The notes beneath the pieces are model-generated. The model worked only from the letters and a program-made list of their open reading frames with translations, ran no database searches and was not told where the DNA came from. A stretch of 64,000 nt of DNA from SKVR01 sp964453995 (GTDB taxonomy: Bacteria; Bacteroidota; Bacteroidia; Bacteroidales; UBA7960). A program made the position numbers and the translations under genes. Location: NCBI GenBank assembly GCA_964453995.1, contig CAYVQC010000016.1, positions 1 to 64,000 of the forward strand, written 5' to 3'. Shown in pieces: positions 17,843-26,884 of this stretch (the stretch's first letter is position 1; the number at the start of each line of letters is the position of its first letter).

Positions 17843-20002
17843 ATGATGAAAAAGATTACGACATGGTATAAGAATACTAAGATCAGTACGAGGGTCATTA
17901 TTAGTATGAATATGGCCATTTTAGCTGCTATCGTATTTATTTCGGTTTTTGCAGCGATAAATCGTGTCAATGTGCAAAAGAACGATGCGAGGGCACTGGT
18001 AGAGAATGAACTGGACCAGGTAACCAACCTGATGAGCTTTCTGCAGGATCGGCCACTGGAAGATCTTTCAGAAATAATCCGGCAGAGGGTTTTGTACAAT
18101 ACAGGTTTTATTTCGGTGGTTTCGCAGGATGGTGAAGTATTGATAAGCCGCGAACGCGAAGGAAGAAACATTGCCGGAGAAACCTATTTCAGGAAAATGG
18201 GTGAGGCCAGAAGAGGAGAAGTAGTGTATAACGATCCGGTTACGGGCAATGTAATGTATCAGTATCATACCTTTCACGAGGGTCTGGGGGTTTATGTAAC
18301 TGCTACTCTTGAAAAGAAAGAATTTATTGATAAGCCGGTTTACAATACACTTACCATATTGCTGTTTGCCCTTATTTTCACCTGGATCACTTTTTCTCTC
18401 ACCAACTATTTTATCATGAAAACGGTTACCGTTCCCATTAATGGTTTGGTAGGGGTAATCCGTAAATTGGGTAAAGGAAATCTTACTGAACCGTTTTATT
18501 ATCCTTATAAAGATGAGGTAGGGCAGATGGCAGGGTCGGTAAACGAATTGCTGGAAGGCCTGAAGCGAACAGCTATTTTTGCCAGTGAGATTGGCAAAAA
18601 TAATTTTGATCATCCCTATGAGCCACTAAGCGATCAGGATGTGTTGGGCAATGCACTGCTTGACATGCGAAAAAGTCTTAAGGCGGCCAACGAGGAGGAA
18701 AAGATAAGGAAAGCGGAAGATGAAAAACGCAACTGGACCACCCAGGGGCTTGCCCGTTTTGCCGATATTCTCAGGCAGAATAATAATGATATACAAGAGC
18801 TTTCCTATCATATCATCAGAAACCTGGTAGACTACCTGGAAGTAAACCAGGGCGGGGTATTTATTATTAATGAAGAGAATCCTGAGGAAAAATTCCTGGA
18901 AATGACCGCCTGTTATGCATTTGACCGCAGAAAATATCTGCAGAAGAAGATACTGCCGGGAGAAGGTCTTGTGGGAACCTGTTTCCTTGAAAAAGAAACC
19001 ATCTATATTACCCAGATACCACAGGATTATATCCGCATAACATCGGGCCTTGGTGATGACAATCCTGCTTCTTTGCTTATTATTCCTCTTAAAATCAATG
19101 AAAATATTTATGGCGTAATTGAGCTTGCTTCTTTTACGGCTTTTGAAAAATACAAGCTTGAGTTTGTTGAAAAGATCGGTGAAAGCATTGCGTCAACCAT
19201 ATCCAGTGTAAAGATCAACAGCAATACAGCTCAACTCCTGGAAAAGTCGCAGCAGCAGGCAGAAGAAATGCGGGCCCAGGAAGAGGAAATGCGCCAGAAT
19301 ATGGAAGAGCTGGCTGCCACCCAGGAAGCCATGGCCGAAAAGGAACGATCCAATGTACAAACCATTGAAGAGCTTGAGAGGGAAAAGGAATCCCTGAAAA
19401 ATACCCAGCTTCAGAAAGAGATTGAGTTTTCAGATGTTCTCGAGCGGTGCCCTGTGGCAGTGGTCCGTTGCGACAGGGGAGGGGCAATTATATTGTTCAA
19501 CCTGGCTGCCTCGCAATTGTGGAGGTATGCTCCAGGTGAGGTCGTTGGCAGTAACCTTCATGCCCTGCTGGATGAAACCTCAGCAAAAGAAACCGAAAGC
19601 CTGATGCAGGAATTGGCTGCTAACGATGGAACTGTTGCACACCGGGAGGTTTTTATCCGGCTGAAAGATAGCAAAATAGCAAAGATTCCTGCCCTAATGA
19701 CCCTCACCGTTTCCAGGGCCAGCGACGGAACCTATTATACCTTGTATTTTAATACTACGGGAAATGCCAGGGATGAGCAGCCCAATGCTCCCATAGATAT
19801 TCATAAAGAAAAGTTTTCTGGTGTTGAAGAATCCTCTGCATCCGATGAGGTTGAAAAGGAAGAGCAGCAAGCTGTTAATTCCGGGAATAGTAGTATTACC
19901 AGTGAATTAAATTCGGCCGCAGAGTCTGATACACAAAAAGCCTGGACAGAACATATTGCCAAAAAGGGCAAAGAATTCAAGAAAACACGCAAGAAAAACT
20001 GA
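17843..20002 (+). CDS. Membrane sensor: extracytoplasmic domain-HAMP-GAF-coiled coil-PAS, no output domain seen
   Basis: 719 residues from the ATG at 17843 (the next ATG, 17846, is equally possible). TM1 is at about 15-38. A cache-like extracytoplasmic sensor follows (VLYNTGFISVVSQDGEVL...FHEGLGVYVTATLEK). TM2 lies at about 170-190, a HAMP domain at about 190-245, a GAF domain with a GEGLVGTCF motif at about 310-450, a long coiled coil (QQQAEEMRAQEEEMRQNMEE) and a PAS domain at about 545-650. The tail is acidic then basic. No kinase, GGDEF, phosphatase or chemoreceptor signalling module is present. It may signal through a partner protein. It converges with lon, 9 bp apart. Confidence 0.8.
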   Translation: MMKKITTWYKNTKISTRVIISMNMAILAAIVFISVFAAINRVNVQKNDARALVENELDQVTNLMSFLQDRPLEDLSEIIRQRVLYNTGFISVVSQDGEVLISREREGRNIAGETYFRKMGEARRGEVVYNDPVTGNVMYQYHTFHEGLGVYVTATLEKKEFIDKPVYNTLTILLFALIFTWITFSLTNYFIMKTVTVPINGLVGVIRKLGKGNLTEPFYYPYKDEVGQMAGSVNELLEGLKRTAIFASEIGKNNFDHPYEPLSDQDVLGNALLDMRKSLKAANEEEKIRKAEDEKRNWTTQGLARFADILRQNNNDIQELSYHIIRNLVDYLEVNQGGVFIINEENPEEKFLEMTACYAFDRRKYLQKKILPGEGLVGTCFLEKETIYITQIPQDYIRITSGLGDDNPASLLIIPLKINENIYGVIELASFTAFEKYKLEFVEKIGESIASTISSVKINSNTAQLLEKSQQQAEEMRAQEEEMRQNMEELAATQEAMAEKERSNVQTIEELEREKESLKNTQLQKEIEFSDVLERCPVAVVRCDRGGAIILFNLAASQLWRYAPGEVVGSNLHALLDETSAKETESLMQELAANDGTVAHREVFIRLKDSKIAKIPALMTLTVSRASDGTYYTLYFNTTGNARDEQPNAPIDIHKEKFSGVEESSASDEVEKEEQQAVNSGNSSITSELNSAAESDTQKAWTEHIAKKGKEFKKTRKKN

Positions 20003-20011
20003 TGGCCACTA

Positions 20012-22468
20012 TCAGTCTACTTTTGCAAGAGGTTTAGATACCTTTTCTTTTTCCAGTGACAGATCAATGGCCTCCATCATATCTTTTATGTAGTGGAATT
20101 TCAATCCTTCAATATAAATAGGATTAATTTCCTCCACGTCCTTACGATTGTCTACAGACAGGATAATGTCGGTGATATTGTTTCTGCGTGCAGCCAGTAT
20201 CTTTTCCTTGATTCCCCCTACCGGAGTAACCCTGCCTCTTAGTGTAATTTCGCCGGTCATAGCCACTCCTGGCTTTGTTTTGCGACGGGTAAAGGCTGAA
20301 ACCAGTGCAGTAAACATGGTAATCCCTGCCGAGGGGCCATCTTTGGGGGTTGCGCCTTCAGGAACGTGAATGTGTACATTGTATTTTTCAAGCAGCGAAG
20401 GATCGAGTTCCAGTTCACTGGCATTGGCTTTAAGATATTCGAAGGCAATGGTGGCAGACTCTTTCATTACATCGCCCAGGTTGCCGGTAAGGGAAAGATT
20501 ACCCTTGCCTTTGCTCACAGATACTTCAATATAAAGAATTTCGCCGCCGGTATAGGTCCATGCCAAACCAGTAACTACTCCTGCCATATCTTTGATAATG
20601 GATGACTCCCGTGTCCATATCGGGGCACCAAGAATTTTTGTCAGTTCACCTGCCTTTATTGTTTTGGGTGGGTTCTCATCCATCACAATGGCTTTGGCCC
20701 TGTTGCGGATTACTTTAGCAATTCTCTTTTCCAGCAGTCGTACTCCTGATTCACGGGTGTAATCTTCAATAATCCTTTCGAGGACGTTTTTCGGAAAGGA
20801 TAATTGGGAGGGTTTCAGGCCGTGCGCTTCCAGCTGCTTTGGGATAAGGTGTCTTTTGGCAATTTCGATTTTTTCTTCAACAATGTAACCCGAAAGGTCA
20901 ATGATCTCCATGCGATCGCGCAATGCAGGGTGTATGGTATTCAGGGTGTTGGCTGTAGCAATGAACATAATATTGGACAAATCATAATCCACCTCGAGGA
21001 AGTTATCATAAAAAGTATTGTTTTGCTCAGGGTCGAGTACTTCCAGCAGGGCAGAAGAGGGATCACCGGATATGCTGTGGTGGCCTACCTTGTCAATTTC
21101 ATCCAGTACAAAAACAGGATTTGAGCTTTTTGCCTTGCGCAGGTTCTGGATGATTCGTCCGGGCATTGCGCCCACGTATGTTTTCCTGTGGCCCCTTATC
21201 TCGGCTTCATCGCGAATGCCGCCCAGCGACATGCGGATATAGTTTCTGCCAACAGCATCAGCAATACTTTTTCCAAGAGAAGTTTTTCCTACTCCGGGAG
21301 GGCCTGAAAAGCACAGGATGGGTGATTTCATATTCCCTTTCAGCTTAAGGACGGCGAGGTACTCCAGGATTCGTTCTTTTATTTTTTCAAGGCCGTAATG
21401 GTCGCGGTCGAGAATTTTTTGAGCTTTTTTCAGGTCAAAGTTATCGGGGGTGTATTCATACCAGGGCAATTCGATAAGTGTTTCAAGGTAGTTGAGTTGT
21501 ACCGAATATTCCATGGCAGCGGGATTCATGCGATTAAGCTTGCTGATCTCCTTTTCGAACACTTCGGCAGCCTGCTGGCTCCATTTTTTGTTTTTAGCCT
21601 TTTCCTTGAGCTCATGCATTTGCTGCTCGTGGGGATTACCACCAAGTTCTTCCTGGATGGTTTTGAGCTGTTGGTTCAGGATATAGTCTCTCTGTTGTTT
21701 GTCTATATCTACTTTAACCTTCGACTGGATTTGGTTTTTCAGCTCAACCACCTGCAGTTCCTTGGTGAGGTGTGCCAGCACAGTTTTGGCCCTGGCATTG
21801 ATATCCAGTATTTCAAGAAGCTTTTGTTTTTCCGCGACATCAATATTGAGATTGGACGAAATGAAATTTACCAGAAATACCGGGCTCTCAATGTTTTTAA
21901 TGGCAAAGGCAGCCTCACTGGGTATTTGAGGCGATTTATGAACGATTTGCGTTGCCAGATCTTTAATGGTGGCAATAAGGGCTTTGAAGTTTTTGTCGGA
22001 GCGGGTTGATCCAGCTTTGTCGAAAGAAGAAACCTGAGCTTTCAGGTAAGGCTCATTTTCTACCAGTGCTTCCAGTTTGAACCTCTTTTTTCCCTGAATA
22101 ATAGCTGTTGTACTTCCATCGGGCATGGAAAGTGTTTTAAGAATATATGCCGCTGTGCCTATCGAATTGAGGTCATCATATTCAGGATCTTCCACGTTGT
22201 CATCCTTTTGGGATATTACACCAAGGATCTTGTCCTTTTTGTACACTTCCCTGATAAGCTTTATGGATTTATCGCGGTTGATGGTTATGGGAATGACCAC
22301 TCCGGGAAAAAGTACGGTATTTTTCAGGGGTAAAATGGGTAGTGTATCAGGTAGTTTTTCAGAGGTCATCATTTCCTCTTCTTCAGGAGAAAGTAAGGGG
22401 ATGTATTCCGCTTCAGCATCAATTATTCCGGAGAATTGCAGTCCTTTGTAGTCTAAAAAGTTGTCCAT
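20012..22468 (-). CDS. lon: ATP-dependent protease Lon
   Basis: 818 residues. The N-terminal substrate-binding LON domain is at about 40-240, a coiled region follows, and the AAA+ domain has Walker A GPPGVGKTS at about 389-397. The C-terminal protease domain has catalytic S713 (DGPSAGITM) and K756 (GGIKEK), 43 residues apart as in E. coli Lon. An extra 35-residue N-terminal segment precedes the LON domain. Lon degrades misfolded and short-lived regulatory proteins in the cytoplasm. No clear promoter was found in the 250 bp upstream. Confidence 0.97.
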   Translation of the reverse strand: MDNFLDYKGLQFSGIIDAEAEYIPLLSPEEEEMMTSEKLPDTLPILPLKNTVLFPGVVIPITINRDKSIKLIREVYKKDKILGVISQKDDNVEDPEYDDLNSIGTAAYILKTLSMPDGSTTAIIQGKKRFKLEALVENEPYLKAQVSSFDKAGSTRSDKNFKALIATIKDLATQIVHKSPQIPSEAAFAIKNIESPVFLVNFISSNLNIDVAEKQKLLEILDINARAKTVLAHLTKELQVVELKNQIQSKVKVDIDKQQRDYILNQQLKTIQEELGGNPHEQQMHELKEKAKNKKWSQQAAEVFEKEISKLNRMNPAAMEYSVQLNYLETLIELPWYEYTPDNFDLKKAQKILDRDHYGLEKIKERILEYLAVLKLKGNMKSPILCFSGPPGVGKTSLGKSIADAVGRNYIRMSLGGIRDEAEIRGHRKTYVGAMPGRIIQNLRKAKSSNPVFVLDEIDKVGHHSISGDPSSALLEVLDPEQNNTFYDNFLEVDYDLSNIMFIATANTLNTIHPALRDRMEIIDLSGYIVEEKIEIAKRHLIPKQLEAHGLKPSQLSFPKNVLERIIEDYTRESGVRLLEKRIAKVIRNRAKAIVMDENPPKTIKAGELTKILGAPIWTRESSIIKDMAGVVTGLAWTYTGGEILYIEVSVSKGKGNLSLTGNLGDVMKESATIAFEYLKANASELELDPSLLEKYNVHIHVPEGATPKDGPSAGITMFTALVSAFTRRKTKPGVAMTGEITLRGRVTPVGGIKEKILAARRNNITDIILSVDNRKDVEEINPIYIEGLKFHYIKDMMEAIDLSLEKEKVSKPLAKVD

Positions 22469-22671
22469 AAATTATTAAGTCATTTTGACATGGTCGTGTG
22501 CAATAAAGTCAGTCAGGTTGTATTGTCTTAGGTTTTTTTTGTCGCAGTTGTAATTGCCTAATTTGCTGTTTATAAATGTATTGGTGGTAAAAAAAATATT
22601 ACTACCAGAATCGATAAAAGTATGGTTCAATGAATGTGCCACAAACGAACATGGCAGAATGATTAAGGTCA

Positions 22672-22699
22672 AAACAAAAAGGGGGAAATAAATCCCCCC
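22672..22699 (-). terminator. Rho-independent terminator after GlmU-like gene
   Basis: Read on the minus strand, GGGGG and CCCCC arms (22695-22699 and 22681-22685, with one extra G) enclose a short AT-rich loop, and a T-rich run (TTTTTGTTTT) follows. It lies 24 bp beyond the stop at 22723. Confidence 0.8.
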
Positions 22700-22722
22700 T
22701 TTACAGAAATATTTCTGCCCTT

Positions 22723-23910
22723 TTACAGGGATCTGTAGCTAAGGGTTTGTTCGTAGATATAACGCAGAATATCCTCATCTACCTTGGAAAACTCCATGTT
22801 TCTGCGGGCATAAACTCTTTGGGCAACGCTAATGGACTTATCAATGTTGTGTACGGAGAACCCAGAAACACTTCCCCATGAGAATGATGGAATAAAGTTG
22901 CGCATAAACCCTGCTCCAAAGATCTGAGCGGCAACGCCAACTACAGTTCCGGTATTAAACATGGTATTGATACCACACTTGGAATGGTCAGCCATAAAGG
23001 TACCACAGAATTGCAGATCGGTTTTTACGAAACTTTCTTCCTGGTAATCCCAAAGCCTAACAGATTCATAGCTGTTTTTGAGGTTTGAAGTATTGGTATC
23101 GGCACCCAGGTTGCACCATTCGCCAATAACACTATGCCCCAGAAAGCCATCGTGAGCTTTGTTGGAATACCCGAAAATGATAGAATGACTTACTTCACCA
23201 CCAATCTTGCAATGTGGGCCAATACTGGTTGAACCGTATACCCGTGCTCCAAGTCTTATTTTGGTTCCTTCTCCAATGGCCAGCGGCCCTCTCAGGATGG
23301 CGCCATCCATGATATGTGCATCTTTACCAATATATACAGGGCCTTCGCTGGCATTGATGATGACATGTTCAATTTCAGCTCCTTCTTCAATGAATATCTT
23401 TTCAGAAGCACTAACCCTTGCCGAATCAGGGATTGGCTGTGATTTTCTTCCTTTGGTTATCAGTTCATAATCTTTCAATATAGCCTCTTCGTTCATCTGG
23501 ATAAGATCCCACAGATGATCGATTTTTCTTATTTTGGATTTTGTGATAAGAGGCACAACAGAGTCAATCAGATCCCAGTCGAGGTTATCGATATCTTCAG
23601 CCTTTAACCTTAATGCAATGATGGTATCGCCTGTTATGAGGGTTTGGTTGGAAGATAGTTGGTGAATTTCGCTGATCAGGGTTTCATCGGGCAGGATACT
23701 GCTATTGATCAGAATATTGTCTGCCTCTTTTACCAGGGGGTATTTGGCACTAAGATACTGTTCGGTAAGGGTTGATGTTTTGGCATTAAGCATTTTCTCC
23801 CATTTTTCCCTAATAGTAAGAATACCCAGCCTGATATCAGCCACAGGCCTTGTAAATGTGAGGGGTAAAAGATGATTTCTGGTCTGATCGCCGAATAAGA
23901 TATAATTCAT
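22723..23910 (-). CDS. Putative sugar nucleotidyltransferase, GlmU-like (left-handed beta-helix)
   Basis: 395 residues from the ATG at 23910, giving MNYILFGDQTRNHLLPLTFTRPVADIRLG, the usual start of this Bacteroidota family; the frame extends 8 codons further to a TTG. The N-terminal part is a degenerate nucleotidyltransferase-like domain. Residues about 190-340 form a hexapeptide-repeat beta-helix (IGKDAHIMDGAILRGPLAIGEGTKIRLGARVYGSTSIG). Family members are annotated as GlmU-related proteins with unknown substrate. The usual G-x-G-T-R-M nucleotide motif is missing, so catalysis on UTP is uncertain. Confidence 0.8.
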   Translation of the reverse strand: MNYILFGDQTRNHLLPLTFTRPVADIRLGILTIREKWEKMLNAKTSTLTEQYLSAKYPLVKEADNILINSSILPDETLISEIHQLSSNQTLITGDTIIALRLKAEDIDNLDWDLIDSVVPLITKSKIRKIDHLWDLIQMNEEAILKDYELITKGRKSQPIPDSARVSASEKIFIEEGAEIEHVIINASEGPVYIGKDAHIMDGAILRGPLAIGEGTKIRLGARVYGSTSIGPHCKIGGEVSHSIIFGYSNKAHDGFLGHSVIGEWCNLGADTNTSNLKNSYESVRLWDYQEESFVKTDLQFCGTFMADHSKCGINTMFNTGTVVGVAAQIFGAGFMRNFIPSFSWGSVSGFSVHNIDKSISVAQRVYARRNMEFSKVDEDILRYIYEQTLSYRSL

Positions 23911-23970
23911 TGTGGTTTTATTTAGATTTGTCAATCGTATGTATTATGATTGGCTAAAGGTATGAAAATT

Positions 23971-24004
23971 TAAAAAAAAAAGCCCTGTTGTAAAGGGCTT
24001 TTTT
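23971..24004 (-). terminator. Rho-independent terminator after L31 gene
   Basis: AGCCCT (23981-23986) and AGGGCT (23994-23999) pair around a 7-nt loop, with nine A on one side and six T on the other. On the minus strand this is a stem followed by a long T-run, 24 bp beyond the L31 stop. Confidence 0.85.
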
Positions 24005-24022
24005 AGTGAAATATTTTCAGTA

Positions 24023-24280
24023 TTACTTTTTAAGATGCTTCTGGTATTTCGACTTAAATTTATCGATTCTTCCAGCGGTATCCACAAGCTGTTGTTTACC
24101 TGTGTAGAAAGGGTGAGAAGTATGAGAAATATCAAGCTTGATAAGAGGATATTCTTTACCGTCTTCCCATGTTGCTGTTTCTTTGCTGCTGGCAGTGGAG
24201 TGTGTAAGGAAGGAATAGTCGTTGGACATATCCTTGAAAATCACTAACCGGTAGTTGCTTGGATGGATATCTTTTTTCAT
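24023..24280 (-). CDS. rpmE2: 50S ribosomal protein L31 type B
   Basis: 85 residues beginning MKKDIHPSNYRLVIFKDMSNDYSFLT, the classic type B start. It lacks the CxxC zinc ligands of type A L31, so it does not need zinc. It ends in a lysine-rich tail (KYQKHLKK). L31 bridges the two ribosomal subunits. It has its own promoter and terminator and is transcribed alone. Confidence 0.97.
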   Translation of the reverse strand: MKKDIHPSNYRLVIFKDMSNDYSFLTHSTASSKETATWEDGKEYPLIKLDISHTSHPFYTGKQQLVDTAGRIDKFKSKYQKHLKK

Positions 24281-24349
24281 TACTCTAATTTTTTTATTAA
24301 ACAGGCCTGTTTGTTAATATAATAAGTTTACCATGCATTCTTTAACGAA

Positions 24350-24382
24350 ACTCCCGAAAAAACTGCTGATTTTTTCGGGAGT
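24350..24382 (-). promoter_or_regulatory. 13-bp perfect dyad at the L31 transcription start
   Basis: ACTCCCGAAAAAA (24350-24362) and TTTTTTCGGGAGT (24370-24382) are perfect inverted copies around a 7-nt loop. The dyad lies just downstream of the -7 element, so it should span the start site. It may be an operator or a 5' end hairpin. It could also help stop transcription coming from the DUF1015 gene. Confidence 0.6.
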
Positions 24383-24383
24383 G

Positions 24384-24414
24384 CAAAGATACAATTTAAA
24401 AGTTAAGTTCCAAA
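24384..24414 (-). promoter_or_regulatory. Bacteroidota promoter for L31 gene
   Basis: On the minus strand: TTTG (24411-24414), 19-bp spacer, TATCTTTG (24384-24391) followed by C. This is an exact match to TTTG-N19-TAnnTTTG. Initiation is expected around 24377, about 97 nt upstream of the ATG. Confidence 0.8.
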
Positions 24415-24475
24415 ACCTTTTTGCAAATAAATACCCAAGAAAGCTTCAGAACAACAGCGGATTGAGGGCTTTGCG

Positions 24476-25723
24476 CTAATCATCAAGCCTGTGTACTACC
24501 AATCCGCTTCTGAGTTTAGGTTCAAACCAGGTGGTTTTTGGGGGCATAATATTGCCTGTATCGGCAATATCGATAAGTTGCTTCATGGTAACAGGATACA
24601 AGGCAAAAGCAACTTCCATTTCGCCACTGTCTACGCGCCTTTTCAGCTCTTTGAGGCCTCTGATGCCACCTACAAAGTCGATGCGTTTATCTGTACGCAG
24701 ATTTTTTATTCCCAGTATATTATCCAGAACATGCTGCGATAGGATCGTTACATCGAGTACACCAATGGGGTCGCTGTCGTCATAGGTATTTTCGCGGGCT
24801 TTGAGTTCGTACCACCTGCCATCAAGATACATGCTGAAATTGTGCAATTGGTTGGGCTTGTATTCCTGTTCGCCTTTGTCGGTAATCTCAAATACATCTT
24901 CCAGTTTTGTAAGGAACTCCTCTTTAGACAAACCATTGAGGTCTTTTACCACGCGGTTGTAGTCAATAATGGTAAGTTGGTTGTCAGGAAAGAGCACCGC
25001 CATGAAGAAATTGTATTCTTCATCGCCAGTATGGTTGGGGTTTTGATTTTTCTTTTCATTGCCAACCAGGGCTGCTGCAGCTGTGCGGTGATGTCCGTCA
25101 GCAACATAGAAGGCTTGTACTTTTTCAAAGAGACCCTGTAGTTTATTAACAGTATCGGGATTATCGATCACCCAGAATTTGTGCCCGAAGCCATCGTCAG
25201 CCATAAAGTCATAAACCGGATCGGCTTTTATGGTTTCGTCAACTACTCTGTCAATGGCGTCAACAGCGGGATAGGAGAAGAAAACGGGTTCTGCATTGGC
25301 ATTGAGAATGCGAACATGCTTCATGCGGTCTTCTTCCTTATCGGGGCGGGTAAGTTCGTGTTTTTTAATGATATTGTTCATATAATCTTCCACACCGGCA
25401 CAACCCACTATGCCGTATTGTATTTTTTCGCCCCAGGTTTGGGCATATACATAATAGTTTGCTGATTCATCCTGCCTTAGCCAACCTTTTTCAATAAATT
25501 TATTGAAATTCTCAAGGGCCTTATTGTACACCTGTTGTGAATAAAGGTCGGTATTTTCGGGCAGTTCGATTTCGGGTTTTACTACCCTGAGGAAGCTGTA
25601 TTGGTTGCCATCTGCTTCTTTACGGGCTTCAGATGAATCCAACACATCATAGGGTCTTGAAGCCAGATCTTTTGCGATTTCTGTTGGGGGCCTTAGGCCT
25701 TTGAAAGGTCTTAAAATAGCCAT
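24476..25723 (-). CDS. DUF1015 family protein, third gene of the serine cluster
   Basis: 415 residues. The start MAILRPFKGLRPP and the motif YVADGHHRTAAA (D209-G-H-H-R213) are typical of DUF1015. The DGHHR loop resembles one seen in ParB/Srx-fold nucleotide-dependent enzymes, including the archaeal free-serine kinase SerK; that is recalled from family knowledge, not tested. The gene lies 46 bp after serA, in an operon with serC and serA. A role in serine or phosphoserine metabolism is inferred from this context. No signal peptide is present. Confidence 0.85.
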   Translation of the reverse strand: MAILRPFKGLRPPTEIAKDLASRPYDVLDSSEARKEADGNQYSFLRVVKPEIELPENTDLYSQQVYNKALENFNKFIEKGWLRQDESANYYVYAQTWGEKIQYGIVGCAGVEDYMNNIIKKHELTRPDKEEDRMKHVRILNANAEPVFFSYPAVDAIDRVVDETIKADPVYDFMADDGFGHKFWVIDNPDTVNKLQGLFEKVQAFYVADGHHRTAAAALVGNEKKNQNPNHTGDEEYNFFMAVLFPDNQLTIIDYNRVVKDLNGLSKEEFLTKLEDVFEITDKGEQEYKPNQLHNFSMYLDGRWYELKARENTYDDSDPIGVLDVTILSQHVLDNILGIKNLRTDKRIDFVGGIRGLKELKRRVDSGEMEVAFALYPVTMKQLIDIADTGNIMPPKTTWFEPKLRSGLVVHRLDD

Positions 25724-25769
25724 AGCAGTCTTTTTTTAAGGGATTTGATGGATTAAAGAACTTTAATTT

Positions 25770-26693
25770 TTACTTGTTTACCTGGAAGGTTCTGTCGCCG
25801 TTTTCCAGGAAAGCTACAATCTGCTCGGCAGCAGCAATACCTGCATTGATGTTGGCTTCTGAAGTTTGTGCTCCCATTTTTTTTGCGGGGAAGATATATC
25901 TTCCGGGGTATTTTTCCTCGATGGTAGCTTTGCAATCGGGAACAAGATCAGAGAGATATTTGAAATCGTTTCTTTCTTCAAAAACCTTCAGCAGGCTGTC
26001 TTCGCAAATTACTTCCTTACGGGCGGTATTTACCAGGGTAGCACCTTTGGGCATGGAAGAAAGTAATGGATAATCGATGGATTTTTTAGTTTTTTCATTG
26101 GCAGGAATATGCAGGGAAATATACTGGCAGGTTTTATAAAGCTCTTCTGCTGATTCCGTTGCGTGAATACCGTCTTTCTCGATATCCTGTTTAACCAGGA
26201 ATGGATCAAAGGCAAAAACTTTCATGCCAAACCCTTTGGCTATGGCAGCCACATATTTACCTACATTGCCGTATGCATGTATTCCTATGGTTTTTCCCCT
26301 TAACTCGGTGCCGGCAGTACCATTGAATCCATTGCGGATATTATAAAGCATCATAGCAAAAGCAAGCTCTGCCACTGCATTTGAGTTTTGCCCCGGGGTA
26401 TTCATTGCAACGATATTCTTTTTGGTGCATGCAGCAGTGTCAATATTGTCATATCCGGCTCCGGCTCTCACTACGATTTTGAGGTTATCGGCGGCATCAA
26501 TTACTTCTGCATCAGCAATATCGCTGCGAATGATCAGGCCATCCACGTCTTTTACAGCTTTGAGCAGATCAGCCTTTTCAGTATATTTTTCAAGCATTAC
26601 AACTTCGTACCCTGCTTTTTCAAAAACTTTCTTAATGCCATCCACTGCCACAGGAGCGAATGGCTTTTCCGTTGCAACCAATATTTTTTTCAT
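25770..26693 (-). CDS. serA: D-3-phosphoglycerate dehydrogenase, short type with Lys in place of catalytic His
   Basis: 307 residues, so it lacks the ASB and ACT regulatory domains of long PGDHs. The Rossmann motif HAYGNVGKYVA is at about 139-149. Catalytic R225 is in NTARKEVI. The usual PHxGAST segment reads KKMGAQT (271-277), so lysine 272 occupies the position of the catalytic histidine. This is the pattern described for the IIIK subtype known from Entamoeba and Bacteroides-like enzymes. It oxidises 3-phosphoglycerate to 3-phosphohydroxypyruvate with NAD+, the first step of serine synthesis. It lies between serC and DUF1015. Confidence 0.92.
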   Translation of the reverse strand: MKKILVATEKPFAPVAVDGIKKVFEKAGYEVVMLEKYTEKADLLKAVKDVDGLIIRSDIADAEVIDAADNLKIVVRAGAGYDNIDTAACTKKNIVAMNTPGQNSNAVAELAFAMMLYNIRNGFNGTAGTELRGKTIGIHAYGNVGKYVAAIAKGFGMKVFAFDPFLVKQDIEKDGIHATESAEELYKTCQYISLHIPANEKTKKSIDYPLLSSMPKGATLVNTARKEVICEDSLLKVFEERNDFKYLSDLVPDCKATIEEKYPGRYIFPAKKMGAQTSEANINAGIAAAEQIVAFLENGDRTFQVNK

Positions 26694-26830
26694 CTCAATA
26701 AATATTTAAAGTTAAACTTATCAATGTATTGCCCTGAATGATCTGGCAAACGTTATCATGATAAAAATTTGTATGGTATCAACTCAGGATACCTGAACCT
26801 TTTTTCGAATTGTAGGAATACTATGAGAAT

Positions 26831-26854
26831 TGGGGCCGCTAAAGGCCGGCCCCA
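26831..26854 (-). other. GC-rich hairpin between serC and serA
   Basis: TGGGGCCG (26831-26838) and CGGCCCCA (26847-26854) pair perfectly. It follows the serC stop by about 30 bp. No clear T-run follows on the minus strand, so termination would be partial. It may set the serC to serA ratio. Confidence 0.45.
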
Positions 26855-26884
26855 TTGCAATAATCCTTTTTTAATCCGGTGAGC

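Noticed and set aside
22475..22672. 65-codon minus frame upstream of lon
   Set aside because: No motif, non-typical composition and position between a terminator and the lon start. Treated as leader sequence.
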